Positions 7,587-16,697 are shown, counted from the stretch's first letter. The stretch: 53,322 nucleotides of DNA from Candidatus Lustribacter telmatis (GCA_003164045.1 PLRU01000019.1:1-53322); one strand, 5' to 3'. A program made the numbers and translations. The notes: a model not told the origin generated them from the letters alone.

Positions 7587-7611
7587 AACCGCGCTCGCAG
7601 GAGCGGCGGTT
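7587..7611 (-). promoter_or_regulatory. Hairpin in the leader of the sigma factor gene
   Basis: Read leftward, AACCGC-C-GCTC, loop CTGC, GAGC-GCGGTT pairs with a single bulged base, about 10 bp, ending 11 nt ahead of the ATG and next to the ribosome-binding site. There is no T-run. It could damp translation or mark the 3' end of the upstream transcript. Confidence 0.45.
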
Positions 7612-7648
7612 TCGCAATTTCGGAAAGAACGCTTGATCTTCCCCGTAA

Positions 7649-8383
7649 TTAGGGTGTCTGCGGACGAATCGTCCGTTTATAGACGATCGTGACCGGGTCG
7701 CTTTGGCCGCTATTGGCCACCCGGCCCTCGATCTGGAGGGTTGCGTCGAGCGCCAGCAACAGCGCGTCGGCGTAGGCGTAGTAGGCGGTGCCGTTCATGG
7801 TAATCGTGCCGCTGAGCGCCATATCCGGCCGGTCGGGCAGCGAGCCGTTGAGCGGACCGCGTGCCGCAAATGCGATGCCGAGCACACGGCGGCCGTTGAG
7901 CGTACCGTCGGGCAGCCGCCGCAACGAACCGTGCAAGGGAGCGCCCGTCATCGGTGAAGGAAAATCGAACGGTACGGCGCGCACGAGCGAGCGCAGATCG
8001 CGCAGCGTCGGCGCGTCGAGTTCGATCGAAAACGGCTGGTTGAGAATCGTGAGGTAGTCCGGATCGCCGTCGGATTCGTCGTGCTGCTCGCCGTTGGCCA
8101 GGATTTTCGTCGAAAACGCGCCGGTGGAGTGTGTTGCCGCGCCGCCTTCATGCCGATCGTACGTAACGGTAGCGGTGAAGCGCGTTACCTTTCCTTGACG
8201 TTGGATCGCCAAGCGCTGTGTGCCCGCATACACAATGTCGGTTCGCACCGCGTGACCGGCAACTTGGAACGAGTCCTCACCGTCGATCGTATATGTTTGT
8301 ACCGGTATTTCCGCCAACGCCGGTGTCGCAAGCGTGATCAGGAACGCAAAGATGATCGATCCGGTTAAGAGGCGGGCTGACAT
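7649..8383 (-). CDS. Secreted protein of unknown function
   Basis: ATG 8383 has AAGGAT upstream and starts a signal peptide (MSARLLTGSIIFAF, cleavage near ALAE, about residue 24). The mature part of about 220 residues is beta-rich without cysteines and with no motif I recognise; a DGEDSFQVAG and a VTYDRHEGG segment give it the feel of a lipid- or polymer-binding beta barrel of the DUF3108 kind, but I cannot support that. It lies upstream of and on the same strand as the sigma/anti-sigma pair, 72 nt away, so it could share their transcript. It is divergent from the GH125 gene. Confidence 0.6.
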   Translation of the reverse strand: MSARLLTGSIIFAFLITLATPALAEIPVQTYTIDGEDSFQVAGHAVRTDIVYAGTQRLAIQRQGKVTRFTATVTYDRHEGGAATHSTGAFSTKILANGEQHDESDGDPDYLTILNQPFSIELDAPTLRDLRSLVRAVPFDFPSPMTGAPLHGSLRRLPDGTLNGRRVLGIAFAARGPLNGSLPDRPDMALSGTITMNGTAYYAYADALLLALDATLQIEGRVANSGQSDPVTIVYKRTIRPQTP

Positions 8384-8466
8384 GCCGATCCTTATGATGT
8401 GATGAGGCGCGTATCGAACGCTCTCTTGATAGGGTATAACGAAATCGTGCGGATGGATATGCCGTT

Positions 8467-9726
8467 GTGTTAAAGCGAGTCGCGGTCGGCATAATGGTGC
8501 TGGCATTGCTGGCATTGAGCTCCGGCGGCCCCGCGGCCGCGACCGAGACAGCGTTCCCACCCTTGCTCTCCTCGAAACTCGATACGCTCTACGCGACCGC
8601 CTACGACGAAACGATCGGGCGGCACGTCAAATCGCAGCGCGACGGGACGACCTACGTGTCGACCGGCGACATCCGGGCCGAGTGGCTGCGCGATGCGAGC
8701 GCCATCGTGAGACCCTACATCGGGCTCTCCCGCAACCACGCAGCGGTCGCTAAATCGTTGCGCGGAGTCGTCGAGCGCCAGGCGCGCTACATCCTCATCG
8801 ATCCCTACGCGAACGCGTTTTCCGATAATTACAAGGTCGTCGAGGAGAAGTTCGAGGTCGATTCGCTGCTCTATCCGATCTGGTTTGCGTCGGACTATTA
8901 CCGGCAGACCAAAGACGCGTCGGTCTTCACGCCCACCGTGCGCGCCGCGTTCAAGCGCGTGCTTCACATCATGCACGTCGAGCAGCACCACGATACGCGC
9001 TCGCACTACACGAACAAGCAGCTCGCGCGCGGCGGGCGCGGCAGCGCGGTTCGGTACACCGGGATGGTCTGGACCGGCTTCCGGCCCTCGGACGATCCGG
9101 TGCGCTATCACTACAACATTCCGGTGAACATGTTCGCCGTGGTCGTGCTGCGCGATCTCAGCAAGATCGCGAACGACGTGTGGCACGACGGTCATACGGC
9201 GGCCGACGCGTGGGGGCTTTCGTCCGAGATCCAGCGCGGCATCGAGCAGAACGGCACCCTGATCCTCGAGCCGTTCGGGCGCATCTACGCCTACGAAGTG
9301 GACGGCCGCGGCCACGTCAACGCGATGGATGACGCCAACGTCCCCTCGCTCTTGTCGATTCCATACTTCGGCTATCTGCCGAAAGACAATTCCCTCTACC
9401 TCGCAACGCGGCGCTTCGTGCTCTCAGACCGCAATCCGTATTTCTTCCGCGGCAGCTACGCCGAGGGAGAAGGCAGTCCGCACACGCCGCACGGCTACGT
9501 ATGGCCGCTAGCGCTGTGCGTGCAAGCGCTGACGTCGGACGATCCGGATGAGATCGACAAAGTCTTCGGCTACATCGCGGTCGCCGATGTGGGCGATCAC
9601 CGCCTGCACGAATCGTTCGATGCGAATTGGCCCGAGTCGTTCACGCGCGACGATTTTGCGTGGCCCAATGCGCTCTATACCGAACTCGTCCTCACGCGCC
9701 GCGGCGAACTCTACGCCGCCCCGTAA
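8467..9726 (+). CDS. Glycoside hydrolase family 125 (exo-alpha-1,6-mannosidase type)
   Basis: A 419-residue secreted protein; signal peptide about residues 1-26. The family is recognised by TGDIRAEWLRDASA (about 66-79), which carries the presumed catalytic acid, the WTGFRPSDD motif (about 202-210), MDDANVPSLL (about 287-296) and GSPHTPHGYVWPL. Known GH125 enzymes remove non-reducing terminal alpha-1,6-mannose without metal. GTG 8467 is used as start because the signal peptide begins there. A TATAAC box at 8435-8440 lies 26 nt upstream but has no clear -35. The product probably trims mannosylated glycans or polysaccharides outside the cytoplasm. Confidence 0.9.
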   Translation: MLKRVAVGIMVLALLALSSGGPAAATETAFPPLLSSKLDTLYATAYDETIGRHVKSQRDGTTYVSTGDIRAEWLRDASAIVRPYIGLSRNHAAVAKSLRGVVERQARYILIDPYANAFSDNYKVVEEKFEVDSLLYPIWFASDYYRQTKDASVFTPTVRAAFKRVLHIMHVEQHHDTRSHYTNKQLARGGRGSAVRYTGMVWTGFRPSDDPVRYHYNIPVNMFAVVVLRDLSKIANDVWHDGHTAADAWGLSSEIQRGIEQNGTLILEPFGRIYAYEVDGRGHVNAMDDANVPSLLSIPYFGYLPKDNSLYLATRRFVLSDRNPYFFRGSYAEGEGSPHTPHGYVWPLALCVQALTSDDPDEIDKVFGYIAVADVGDHRLHESFDANWPESFTRDDFAWPNALYTELVLTRRGELYAAP

Positions 9727-9732
9727 TTCTTC

Positions 9733-10458
9733 TCAGCGGTGGGCGCGGCGGAGGAAATCTACGTAGAGGACGGTTGCGAGCGCCTGGAGCGGGCCGATGG
9801 TAATGGCATCGAGCGGTATGGCCGCCCAGAAGCCGGCCTCGAACACACCGCGCCGGATCAGTTGCAGTTCGAGGAACGTTTCCGCGATCATCGGCAGCAT
9901 CAGCAGCACGGAGAACATCATCAGCCGGCCGAGGTTCACGAATTGCGCCGAGACGACGAACCCTTTGGCGAGCGCGACCAGCGGCAGCGTGAGACGGCTC
10001 TTCGCCGGGTCGATCGCCGCAACCACGGTGGCCAAGGTAATCGCGCCCAGCAATAAGACGAACGGGATCAGCAAGAAACCATAGCCCGTCTCCTCGGGCG
10101 GCGCAAATAGGCTCGGCCAAAACAGCCGGTAGAGCACGTAATAAACGCCGTTGACGATGACGACGACGCCCCAGCGCAGCGAGGCCGAATTGAAGATCGT
10201 GCTCCAATCGGCGTCCTTCTGCGCGAGATCGAAGGCCACGCCGATCGACACGGCCGCCATGACGAACGAACCGACGATGATGTTGAGGCCGATGGCGAGA
10301 CCGTCGTCGCGCATGACGGCTAGATCGACGATCGCCTGCACGGCGAACGCCGCGATCGCAAGCGAAACGTAGAGGCCGACGCGGTGCACGTAGAGCCGGT
10401 AGGCCGTGGCGAACAGGCCGGTGAGCGAAGCCGGCGGGCCTTTCTCGTCGCCGATCAC
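9733..10458 (-). CDS. Polytopic membrane protein of unknown function
   Basis: A 241-residue protein with about six hydrophobic segments (for example VGLYVSLAIAAFAVQAIV, LNIIVGSFVMAAVSIGVAF, FLLIPFVLLLGAITLATVVAA). The arrangement recalls the membrane domain found next to glycerophosphodiester phosphodiesterases, but there is no diagnostic motif. GTG 10458 is chosen because it follows the stop of the upstream small gene by one base (TGATC context), typical of translational coupling; the frame extends further upstream only as a shadow of that gene. Convergent with the GH125 gene. Confidence 0.65.
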   Translation of the reverse strand: MIGDEKGPPASLTGLFATAYRLYVHRVGLYVSLAIAAFAVQAIVDLAVMRDDGLAIGLNIIVGSFVMAAVSIGVAFDLAQKDADWSTIFNSASLRWGVVVIVNGVYYVLYRLFWPSLFAPPEETGYGFLLIPFVLLLGAITLATVVAAIDPAKSRLTLPLVALAKGFVVSAQFVNLGRLMMFSVLLMLPMIAETFLELQLIRRGVFEAGFWAAIPLDAITIGPLQALATVLYVDFLRRAHR

Positions 10459-10459
10459 G

Positions 10460-10768
10460 TCATGCCGCGGTATCGCGGCGTTCGCGTCGGTAAAAGCGCA
10501 GGTTGGCGACGCCGGCGACCACCGTGACGTCGTCGCAGTGTTCGTAGATCCGCCCATCGATCTCGACGATGAACGCGCCTTCGTTTAGGCCCGCGTGCGT
10601 ACTGGCCACCATGCGTTCGCGCTTGTCTTGCGGCGCGCGCGGGCCGAGGGCGTCGAGCACGGCGTGCGTGAGCAATTCACCGACGCGTAACGGTGTGGCG
10701 AGAGCGAATGCAATCGAATCGGCGCACAAGACGGCGTTGACATCGATCGGGACGCGGACCCGAATCAT
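10460..10768 (-). CDS. Small hypothetical protein (102 aa)
   Basis: ATG 10768 begins MIRVRVPIDVNAVL and the protein ends just ahead of the membrane-protein start at 10458, so the pair is likely an operon. The sequence has a mixed alpha/beta look, with a FIVEIDGRIYEHCDDVTVV stretch, and no recognised family. The frame stays open far upstream (to about 11248), but that part is antisense to the Pro/Thr-rich linker of the divergent gene and is not credible coding sequence. The 61-bp gap to the divergent gene at 10830 must hold both promoters. Confidence 0.6.
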   Translation of the reverse strand: MIRVRVPIDVNAVLCADSIAFALATPLRVGELLTHAVLDALGPRAPQDKRERMVASTHAGLNEGAFIVEIDGRIYEHCDDVTVVAGVANLRFYRRERRDTAA

Positions 10769-10829
10769 GGACGGCGCATTCGCGTGTGGCGGCAAGGCCT
10801 CTTGCCGGATGCGCGGAAAGCGCGATGCG

Positions 10830-11696
10830 ATGTCCGATCCCGAACCGCGCCGTCGCCGCCCCTCTACGCCGCAGCAACCCTCACGCGGCGGTGGGACCGG
10901 CGGCGGACCCTTGCCGATGGCGGCGCTGATCATCGGCGTCATCGTCGCGGGCCTGGGGATCGGCGCCCTCGTCTCGGCGTTCCAGAACCGGGCGACGGTC
11001 CCGGAGCTCGGCGCAACGTCGATCCCGCAGGTCACGCCCGTCCCGCAGCCCCCGGTGACCCCGCTCGTGCGGCTGACGCCCACCCCCGAAGCGAGCCCCT
11101 CGCCGACCGACTCGCCCTCATCCACGCCCTCGCCCTCCCCGGCGCCCAGCCGCACCCCGTCCCCGTCGCCCACGCCGATCCCGTCGGCGACGGTTGCTCC
11201 GACGGCGACGGCCGCTTCCAGCCCGTCTCCATCCCCACTCGCCAGCAACTCGGTTCCGAGCTACGCGAAACCGGCAGCCGCCGTGACGGCAGCCCCGAGG
11301 CCGATCGTTGTCGCGACCGTCGTCCCGGCGTCGCCTCCGGCCGTTCGCCCGACGCTCGCGCCGGTAGTGCGTCCGGTGGTGGCGCCGCCGAACCCACCCG
11401 ACGCGGCCACGGCGCTGGTGCGGCGCTACATCGACGACCTCATCGCGGGCGATGAGTCCGGGGCCTACGCGGCGCTCGGCGGCACGAGCAGCGACCGGTC
11501 CCTGAGCCTCAAGGAAGAAGCGTTCCTCGACAAGGATGCGCACATCACGTCGATCCACGTCAGCCGGGCCGACGCCTCGGGCGCGACGATCGATGCGGAG
11601 ATCACCTCGACGCGCGGCTCCTACGTCGCAACGTTCCACGTCACCAGCGGTCCAAACGGGGCTATCATCAACCAACACGATTACATCAAAATCTAA
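10830..11696 (+). CDS. Membrane-anchored protein with Pro/Ser/Thr-rich stalk and NTF2-like domain
   Basis: A 288-residue protein: a basic N-terminus, one transmembrane helix at about 31-53 (MAALIIGVIVAGLGIGALV), a low-complexity linker of about 120 residues full of PTPT/SPSP, and a C-terminal domain of about 100 residues (from ALVRRYIDDLIAGDESGAY) typical of NTF2-like folds with a conserved YxxLIAGD helix. Topology suggests the NTF2-like domain lies outside the cytoplasmic membrane. ATG 10830 has GGAAAG about 9 nt upstream. Function unknown; possibly ligand binding or a cell-envelope scaffold. Confidence 0.8.
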   Translation: MSDPEPRRRRPSTPQQPSRGGGTGGGPLPMAALIIGVIVAGLGIGALVSAFQNRATVPELGATSIPQVTPVPQPPVTPLVRLTPTPEASPSPTDSPSSTPSPSPAPSRTPSPSPTPIPSATVAPTATAASSPSPSPLASNSVPSYAKPAAAVTAAPRPIVVATVVPASPPAVRPTLAPVVRPVVAPPNPPDAATALVRRYIDDLIAGDESGAYAALGGTSSDRSLSLKEEAFLDKDAHITSIHVSRADASGATIDAEITSTRGSYVATFHVTSGPNGAIINQHDYIKI

Positions 11697-11717
11697 GAAG
11701 CGCATGATGGGGTTCGC

Positions 11718-13601
11718 ATGACGGCTTTCATCGAAGGACTGCTTAGCGGCGGTGAAGCCTACGCGCCGCCGGCCGCAACGTTCAACTGGTTCGGCATTCC
11801 CGACCACGATGAATGGGTGGCCGATGCGCTCGCCGATCCGCTGGATTGGTGGCACTCGCAAGCGGCGGCCATCGCCTGGGACCGCGTGCCGAAGACAACG
11901 TTCACCGGCACGATGGACGACCCGCACTGGTTTCCCGACGGCCGCCTGAACGTGACGGTCAGCTGCCTCGATCGCAACGCGTCGTCGCACCCGCACGCGA
12001 TCGCCTACGAGTTCGTGGGCGAAGACGGCAGCGAGCGGACGATCACCTACGCGCAACTGCTCGCCCGCGTGTGTCAGCTCGCAAACGCGCTGCGCCTCGA
12101 CGGCGTGGTCGGCGGCGATCGCGTCTGCATCTACATGCCGCTCTCGATCGAGGGAATCGTTGCGATGCTGGCCTGCGCGCGCATCGGCGCGATCCATTCC
12201 GTCGTCTACGCAGGTCTCGGCGCGACCGCGCTATGCGATCGTGTCGATGATGCCGGCGCGACCGTGATGATCGTTGGCGACGTGACGTACCGGCGCGGGA
12301 AGGCAATCGATCTGAAGTCGATCGTCGATGACGCGGTCACGCGTCTGCCGCAGATCCGGCGCGTCATCGTCTGGCGCCGGGAAGCGGGGACGCTCGTCGA
12401 TGATCGCGAGGTCGACTTCGAGGCGTACTGCGATCAGCAGCCGGCAACGTGTGCCCCGGTGATCGTCGATGCCGAACACCCACTGTTCATTCTCTATACC
12501 AGCGGCACGACGGGGAAGCCGAAGGGCGTCGTGCTGCCGCATGGCGGGTACCTGGTCGGTTGCAGCACGCTGCTGCGCTTGACCACCGGTATCACGCCCG
12601 ACGACGTGTATTGGTGCACGAGCGATATCGGCTGGATCGTCGGGCATTCGATCATGGTCTACGGTGCGCTCGCGAACCGTTATCGCATCGTGCTCCGCGA
12701 AGGGTCGCCGGATTTCCCGAACACCTCGGTGGTCTACGATGTGATCGCGCGCAAACGCGTGACGAAATTCTACACGGCGCCGACGCTCGCGCGCATGTTG
12801 ATGCGCTTCGGGCCGGCTAACGCCGAAGCGCACGATCTCTCGTCGCTGCAGGCCATGTTTTGCGCCGGCGAGCCGCTCAATCCGGAAGCCTGGCACTTTC
12901 TCTACGACGTGATGGGCCGTGGAAACGCACCGGTCTGCAACCAGTGGTGGCAGACGGAGCTCGCCGGACCGAGCATCGGCTACTTGCCGACCGATACGAT
13001 CCGGCCCGATCGCAGCGGCAAACCGTTCGGTCCGTTGCGTTTCTCGATCCGTGCAGCCGACGGTACCGTGCTGCCCGCGAATCAAGGCGGGTTGCTCGTC
13101 CTCGAAACGCCGGCGCCGCATATGTTCTGCGGTGTGTGGGGCGATAAATCGCGCTTTGCGAGTTACTTCCAACAGATTGCGGGCGTTTATACGGCCGGCG
13201 ACGTGTCGACGATCGACGACGACGGCTCGATCAGCGTGCTCGGCCGGGCCGACGACGTGCTCAAGGTGGCGGGGCACCGGTTAGCGACCGCGGATGTGGA
13301 AAGCGCGCTCGTCTCGCATCCGGCGTGCGGCGAGGCGGCGGCCATCGGCGTTCCTGACGAGATCAAAGGCGAAGTCATCGTCGTGTTCGTGATCTTGCGT
13401 GTCGGCCATACGGCATCCGATGCGCTGGCGAACGAATTGATCGCACACGTTCGCCGCGAAATCGGCCCGATTGCGACGCCGAAGAGCGTCGAAATCGTCG
13501 CGAAACTCCCCAAAACGCGCAGTGGTAAGATCATGCGCCGCGTCTTACGCGCCCAACACTTGGGTATGGACCTTGGTGATCTCACGACTCTGGACGATTA
13601 A
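11718..13601 (+). CDS. Acetyl/propionyl-CoA synthetase-like AMP-forming ligase
   Basis: A 627-residue ANL-superfamily enzyme activating a short-chain carboxylate with ATP to the acyl-adenylate and then acyl-CoA. Seen motifs: P-loop YTSGTTGKPKG at about residues 259-269, the TSDIGWIVGHSIMVYG segment typical of acetyl-CoA synthetase, NQWWQTELAG (with the Trp that limits acyl-pocket size in Acs), AGDVSTIDDDG, and the C-terminal catalytic-Lys motif KTRSGKIMRR. The N-terminus begins with the WF...PLDWW region of Acs-type proteins. It is shorter than Acs (about 650) and WWQTETGG is changed to WWQTELAG, so the precise substrate is uncertain. ATG is 21 nt after the previous gene. Confidence 0.85.
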   Translation: MTAFIEGLLSGGEAYAPPAATFNWFGIPDHDEWVADALADPLDWWHSQAAAIAWDRVPKTTFTGTMDDPHWFPDGRLNVTVSCLDRNASSHPHAIAYEFVGEDGSERTITYAQLLARVCQLANALRLDGVVGGDRVCIYMPLSIEGIVAMLACARIGAIHSVVYAGLGATALCDRVDDAGATVMIVGDVTYRRGKAIDLKSIVDDAVTRLPQIRRVIVWRREAGTLVDDREVDFEAYCDQQPATCAPVIVDAEHPLFILYTSGTTGKPKGVVLPHGGYLVGCSTLLRLTTGITPDDVYWCTSDIGWIVGHSIMVYGALANRYRIVLREGSPDFPNTSVVYDVIARKRVTKFYTAPTLARMLMRFGPANAEAHDLSSLQAMFCAGEPLNPEAWHFLYDVMGRGNAPVCNQWWQTELAGPSIGYLPTDTIRPDRSGKPFGPLRFSIRAADGTVLPANQGGLLVLETPAPHMFCGVWGDKSRFASYFQQIAGVYTAGDVSTIDDDGSISVLGRADDVLKVAGHRLATADVESALVSHPACGEAAAIGVPDEIKGEVIVVFVILRVGHTASDALANELIAHVRREIGPIATPKSVEIVAKLPKTRSGKIMRRVLRAQHLGMDLGDLTTLDD

Positions 13602-13635
13602 CTGCAGCCTCGTTGCTGAAAGGGTCCCCTAACCA

Positions 13636-14301
13636 ATGACACAGACCGCACTCCAAGAAATCGTGGAACTCCGTCGCATCGATTCACCGACATTGCGGCC
13701 GCAAGCGATTGCCTTCGACGGCACGAACCTCTGGCTCGGCTCGATCGAAACCGAACGCCTCTACGCGATCGCTCCGCAAACCTGGACCGTCACCGACGAA
13801 ATGAGCGTTTCGGGCAAGCCGTGGGGCATGACCGTCGCCGGCGACGAGTTGCTCGTGCTGCTCGGTCAGACCGATGAAGATCATCGCACGATTTTTCGCG
13901 CCGTTCCCGGACATGGGCTGCGCAAGAGCAGTGCGATTCCCTGTCCCGACGACACCGGCTCGCACCTCTCCTACGATGGCGACCGTCTCTACGTTAGCCA
14001 GTGGTACAACAAGCGCATCATCGCGCTCGACGATGCGGGCACGCCCGGAACGATCGTCGATGTGCCCCATCAGATCTGCGGCCACACGATCGTCGGCGGG
14101 TGCTTTTACTGCGTGACCACCGACGATGAAACGACCGGCCCCTACTATCTCACTCGCGTCGACGCACGCGGCTCGTCGCCGGCCTCGGTGGACCTAGCGA
14201 CGATTCCGTTCCATGCCCGTGGTCTTGCGTTCGACGGCGAGCGTTTCTGGACGAACGACCGCGAGATTCACCAAACCGTTTCGTTCGAACGACCGGATTG
14301 A
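13636..14301 (+). CDS. Beta-propeller-like protein of unknown function
   Basis: A 221-residue cytosolic protein with repeating (A/L)xFDGxxLW-type motifs: IAFDGTNLWLGS (about 24-35), MTVAGDELLVLL (about 65-76), LSYDGDRLYVSQW (about 111-123) and LAFDGERFWTND (about 197-208). This periodicity points to a small beta-propeller like the NHL/SMP-30 or glutamine-cyclotransferase-like groups. No signal peptide, no catalytic motif seen. ATG 13636 is 34 nt after the ligase gene, possibly in the same transcript. Convergent with the porin-cytochrome gene. Confidence 0.65.
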   Translation: MTQTALQEIVELRRIDSPTLRPQAIAFDGTNLWLGSIETERLYAIAPQTWTVTDEMSVSGKPWGMTVAGDELLVLLGQTDEDHRTIFRAVPGHGLRKSSAIPCPDDTGSHLSYDGDRLYVSQWYNKRIIALDDAGTPGTIVDVPHQICGHTIVGGCFYCVTTDDETTGPYYLTRVDARGSSPASVDLATIPFHARGLAFDGERFWTNDREIHQTVSFERPD

Positions 14302-14309
14302 GTGACGCG

Positions 14310-15506
14310 CTACGGGTGCAGCACGATCGGCACCGTTAGCCACAGCATCGATTTCCACTGCGGACCACCGGAGGCACCGGCAAGCGACGAGTTTCCGCCG
14401 AGGTTCGCTTCGACGTAACCGTGCAGGTAGGGAAAGTTCCGAAGCGGGACGTTGAACGCGAGGTTCACGGAGTTCCCGTTCGTCACGCCGCCGGTGATGC
14501 CGGCGTTGTTCAGATCGTGGCGATAGGAAAGTAAGGCGTTTCCGTTGAGCAGCGACTCGAAAATCTCCGCACTCCAGCCCGCGCTTGCTGCGGCCGAGTA
14601 CTGATTGCCGTTCGCATCCATGCCCGCGTTGCTGTCGCTTTGACGCTGATAGATGAGCAGCGCTCCGGGGCGGTAGTTCTTGCCGGGATCGAGTTGGATG
14701 TAGCCGGCCTGCGATTGATAGACATCGGTGCCGGTACTGACCGGAATCGTGCCGTTACTTCCGAACACGCCGACTTCGAGCGGTGACTTTGCTTGGGCGA
14801 GGGCGACCTTCCACTGGAACGTTTTGTCGCCCGGCGAAAAATCGGTCAAGCCGTTGAGGTCTTCACTCGTGAGGTAGTAGCCGGCTTCGACATCGAGGCT
14901 CTTGCCGACGTATGCGGCTCGTGTGCCCCAGCGATTGCCGTACGTAGCGCCCCAGTCGTGTTCGCCGACGACCGTACTCGAAGCGAGTGGGCCGTCGAGA
15001 TCCGAGGTCTGGCTGTACGGCGAGGGTGCCGGGTTGAGAACCTTACCGACGAACAGGTGGAGGTCAGGTGCGAAGGCCGGATGATAGGCGAGCCACGCCG
15101 TGTCGAGTCCGCCGGACTGGCTCCCTTGCGTGATCCATTGCTGAACGTGATAGGTGACGTCCGGCAGCGCGTAGCCGATGGCATGGATCGCAAGGTTCCC
15201 GAAGTCGTCGCGCGGCGTCCCGGTGCCGGCACCGGCGGTTGAGTCGGTGGCGAGTGCTTCGTCGATCCAAAGCGGAAAGGTCTTGTCGAGCGAGGCTCGT
15301 TCGATCGCCGCATAACCCGTGCGCTGCACGTACCGGCCATAGGCGTTGAGAAGCGGCACCATCGTATGACATGCACTGCATTGCAATCCCGTCGCTTGCG
15401 CGAACTCCGGCATCGCACTGGACGGCCGCGGTGCATAGAACAGACTCGATAGCAACAATGCAAGCACCGCGGTCACGATGACCGTGGGAAGGCGACGGAA
15501 CGACAC
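14310..15506 (-). CDS. Cyc2-like fused monoheme cytochrome-porin
   Basis: A 398-residue exported protein. A signal peptide (about 1-31) is followed by one c-type haem motif CSACH (43-47) in the context FAQATGL and then MVPLLNAYGRYVQRTGY, which closely resembles the haem domain of Cyc2-type outer-membrane iron oxidases. The rest is beta-strand-rich with alternating aromatic patterns and a terminal LWLTVPIVLHP strand, consistent with a porin of about 16 strands; total length fits Cyc2 (about 400-430). GTG 15506 is chosen because GGAGG lies 8 nt upstream and it begins the signal peptide. Downstream of the triheme cytochrome, same strand. Iron oxidation is an inference; other outer-surface electron donors are possible. 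Confidence 0.7.
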   Translation of the reverse strand: MSFRRLPTVIVTAVLALLLSSLFYAPRPSSAMPEFAQATGLQCSACHTMVPLLNAYGRYVQRTGYAAIERASLDKTFPLWIDEALATDSTAGAGTGTPRDDFGNLAIHAIGYALPDVTYHVQQWITQGSQSGGLDTAWLAYHPAFAPDLHLFVGKVLNPAPSPYSQTSDLDGPLASSTVVGEHDWGATYGNRWGTRAAYVGKSLDVEAGYYLTSEDLNGLTDFSPGDKTFQWKVALAQAKSPLEVGVFGSNGTIPVSTGTDVYQSQAGYIQLDPGKNYRPGALLIYQRQSDSNAGMDANGNQYSAAASAGWSAEIFESLLNGNALLSYRHDLNNAGITGGVTNGNSVNLAFNVPLRNFPYLHGYVEANLGGNSSLAGASGGPQWKSMLWLTVPIVLHP

Positions 15507-15588
15507 GGTGAGACCTCCAAACAACCTGTAAGGTGCTCACCGTACCCAACAATTGCGAATGTCCGTTGAAGATTCGACGAATGCGTAA

Positions 15589-16614
15589 TTATTTGATCGC
15601 AGCAACGTCGCTTTCGCTGACGGGTCCGCCTTTGTTCCCCCAGGCCGAACGGATATACGTGGCTACCGCCGCGATGTCGGCGGCGGAAAGTTGTCCCTTC
15701 CACGCGGGCATGACGTTCTTGCCGTGCTCGATCGTTCCCAGGATCGGGGTCGGGTCGACCGCATTTACGTGCGCATCGCCGGCCAGCGCAGGAAAGAGGC
15801 CGCCGCCGCCGCCTTTGCCGCTGGCCTGGTGACACGCCGCGCATTTATTTCCATATACCGACATGCCGACGGCGCTCAGCACCACCGGGCCTGCACTAGC
15901 GACTTGCTGCTCGGTGACGCCGGCGGCTTTATTCGACCATGCTCCGCGCACGTAGGTCGCAACGGCGGCGATGTCGGCGTTTGAGAGTTGCCCCTTCCAT
16001 GCCGGCATCTTGCCGTTGAAGCTCGCGCTTGCGACCGTCAACGGGCCGGTGCGGCCATTGACGATCGTAGCGATGATCGATTTCGGGTCGGCTAGCGTGA
16101 CGTCGGCATTGCCCGCCAGAGGCGGATAGGCCGCAGTTCCTTGGCCGTTGGCCTGGTGACACGTCGCGCACTTCGCTACAAAGAGATCCGCGCCGCTCAA
16201 AGCGACTGGCCGTGCTGCCGCCGCGACTTGGTCTTCGGAAACCGCCGGGCTCTTGTTCGTCCAGGCGGAACGAACGTAGGTCAGCACCGCGGCGATCTCC
16301 GCGTTGGTGAGCTGATCGCGCCATGCGGGCATGTTGCCGCTATACGCGTGACCGAGGATCGTGATCGGTCCGCTCCGGCCGTGGAGCACGGTTGCGATCA
16401 AAGCCGCCGTGTCGGAACCGTTGACATCGGGATTTCCGGCTAGCGGCGGGTAGGGTCCGTTCCCCAACCCCGTCGCTTGATGGCACGCCGAACACTTCGT
16501 CGCAAAGATGGCCTTCCCGTCGGGTGCGACGGGGGCCGCCCCCGCCGATCCGGCGTGCGTCAAGGCAAAGGCGGCAACTGCGGCTGCGGCAAGGCACGCG
16601 ATGATGTAGCGCAT
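15589..16614 (-). CDS. Periplasmic triheme cytochrome c with three tandem class-I domains
   Basis: A 341-residue exported protein: signal peptide 1-26, then three repeats of about 108 residues. Haem motifs are CSACH (41-45), CATCH (149-153) and CAACH (258-262), each followed by a PPLAG/FPALAG loop, an NMPAW, KMPAW or VMPAW segment providing the Met axial ligand, and a YVRSAW/YVRGAW/YIRSAW helix. It should shuttle electrons across the periplasm. With the porin-cytochrome 82 nt downstream on the same strand it could form an outer-membrane-to-periplasm electron path. AGGGAGC precedes the ATG. Confidence 0.93.
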   Translation of the reverse strand: MRYIIACLAAAAVAAFALTHAGSAGAAPVAPDGKAIFATKCSACHQATGLGNGPYPPLAGNPDVNGSDTAALIATVLHGRSGPITILGHAYSGNMPAWRDQLTNAEIAAVLTYVRSAWTNKSPAVSEDQVAAAARPVALSGADLFVAKCATCHQANGQGTAAYPPLAGNADVTLADPKSIIATIVNGRTGPLTVASASFNGKMPAWKGQLSNADIAAVATYVRGAWSNKAAGVTEQQVASAGPVVLSAVGMSVYGNKCAACHQASGKGGGGGLFPALAGDAHVNAVDPTPILGTIEHGKNVMPAWKGQLSAADIAAVATYIRSAWGNKGGPVSESDVAAIK

Positions 16615-16697
16615 GTTCCGGGCTCCCTAACGTGCGGTGGGAGCGTTACATTGCCCATTCGGCGGGATGTCCCCGCCGGTCGAACTCGGTTCTATCG

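Noticed and set aside
8435..8440. Leaderless promoter for the GH125 gene based on TATAAC
   Set aside because: The box is 26 nt from the start codon and no -35 hexamer is at the right distance.
10769..11248. Minus-strand extension of the small gene at 10460-10768
   Set aside because: It is antisense of the Pro/Ser/Thr linker of the 10830-11696 gene and gives only Gly/Asp/Val repeats; the true gene starts at ATG 10768.
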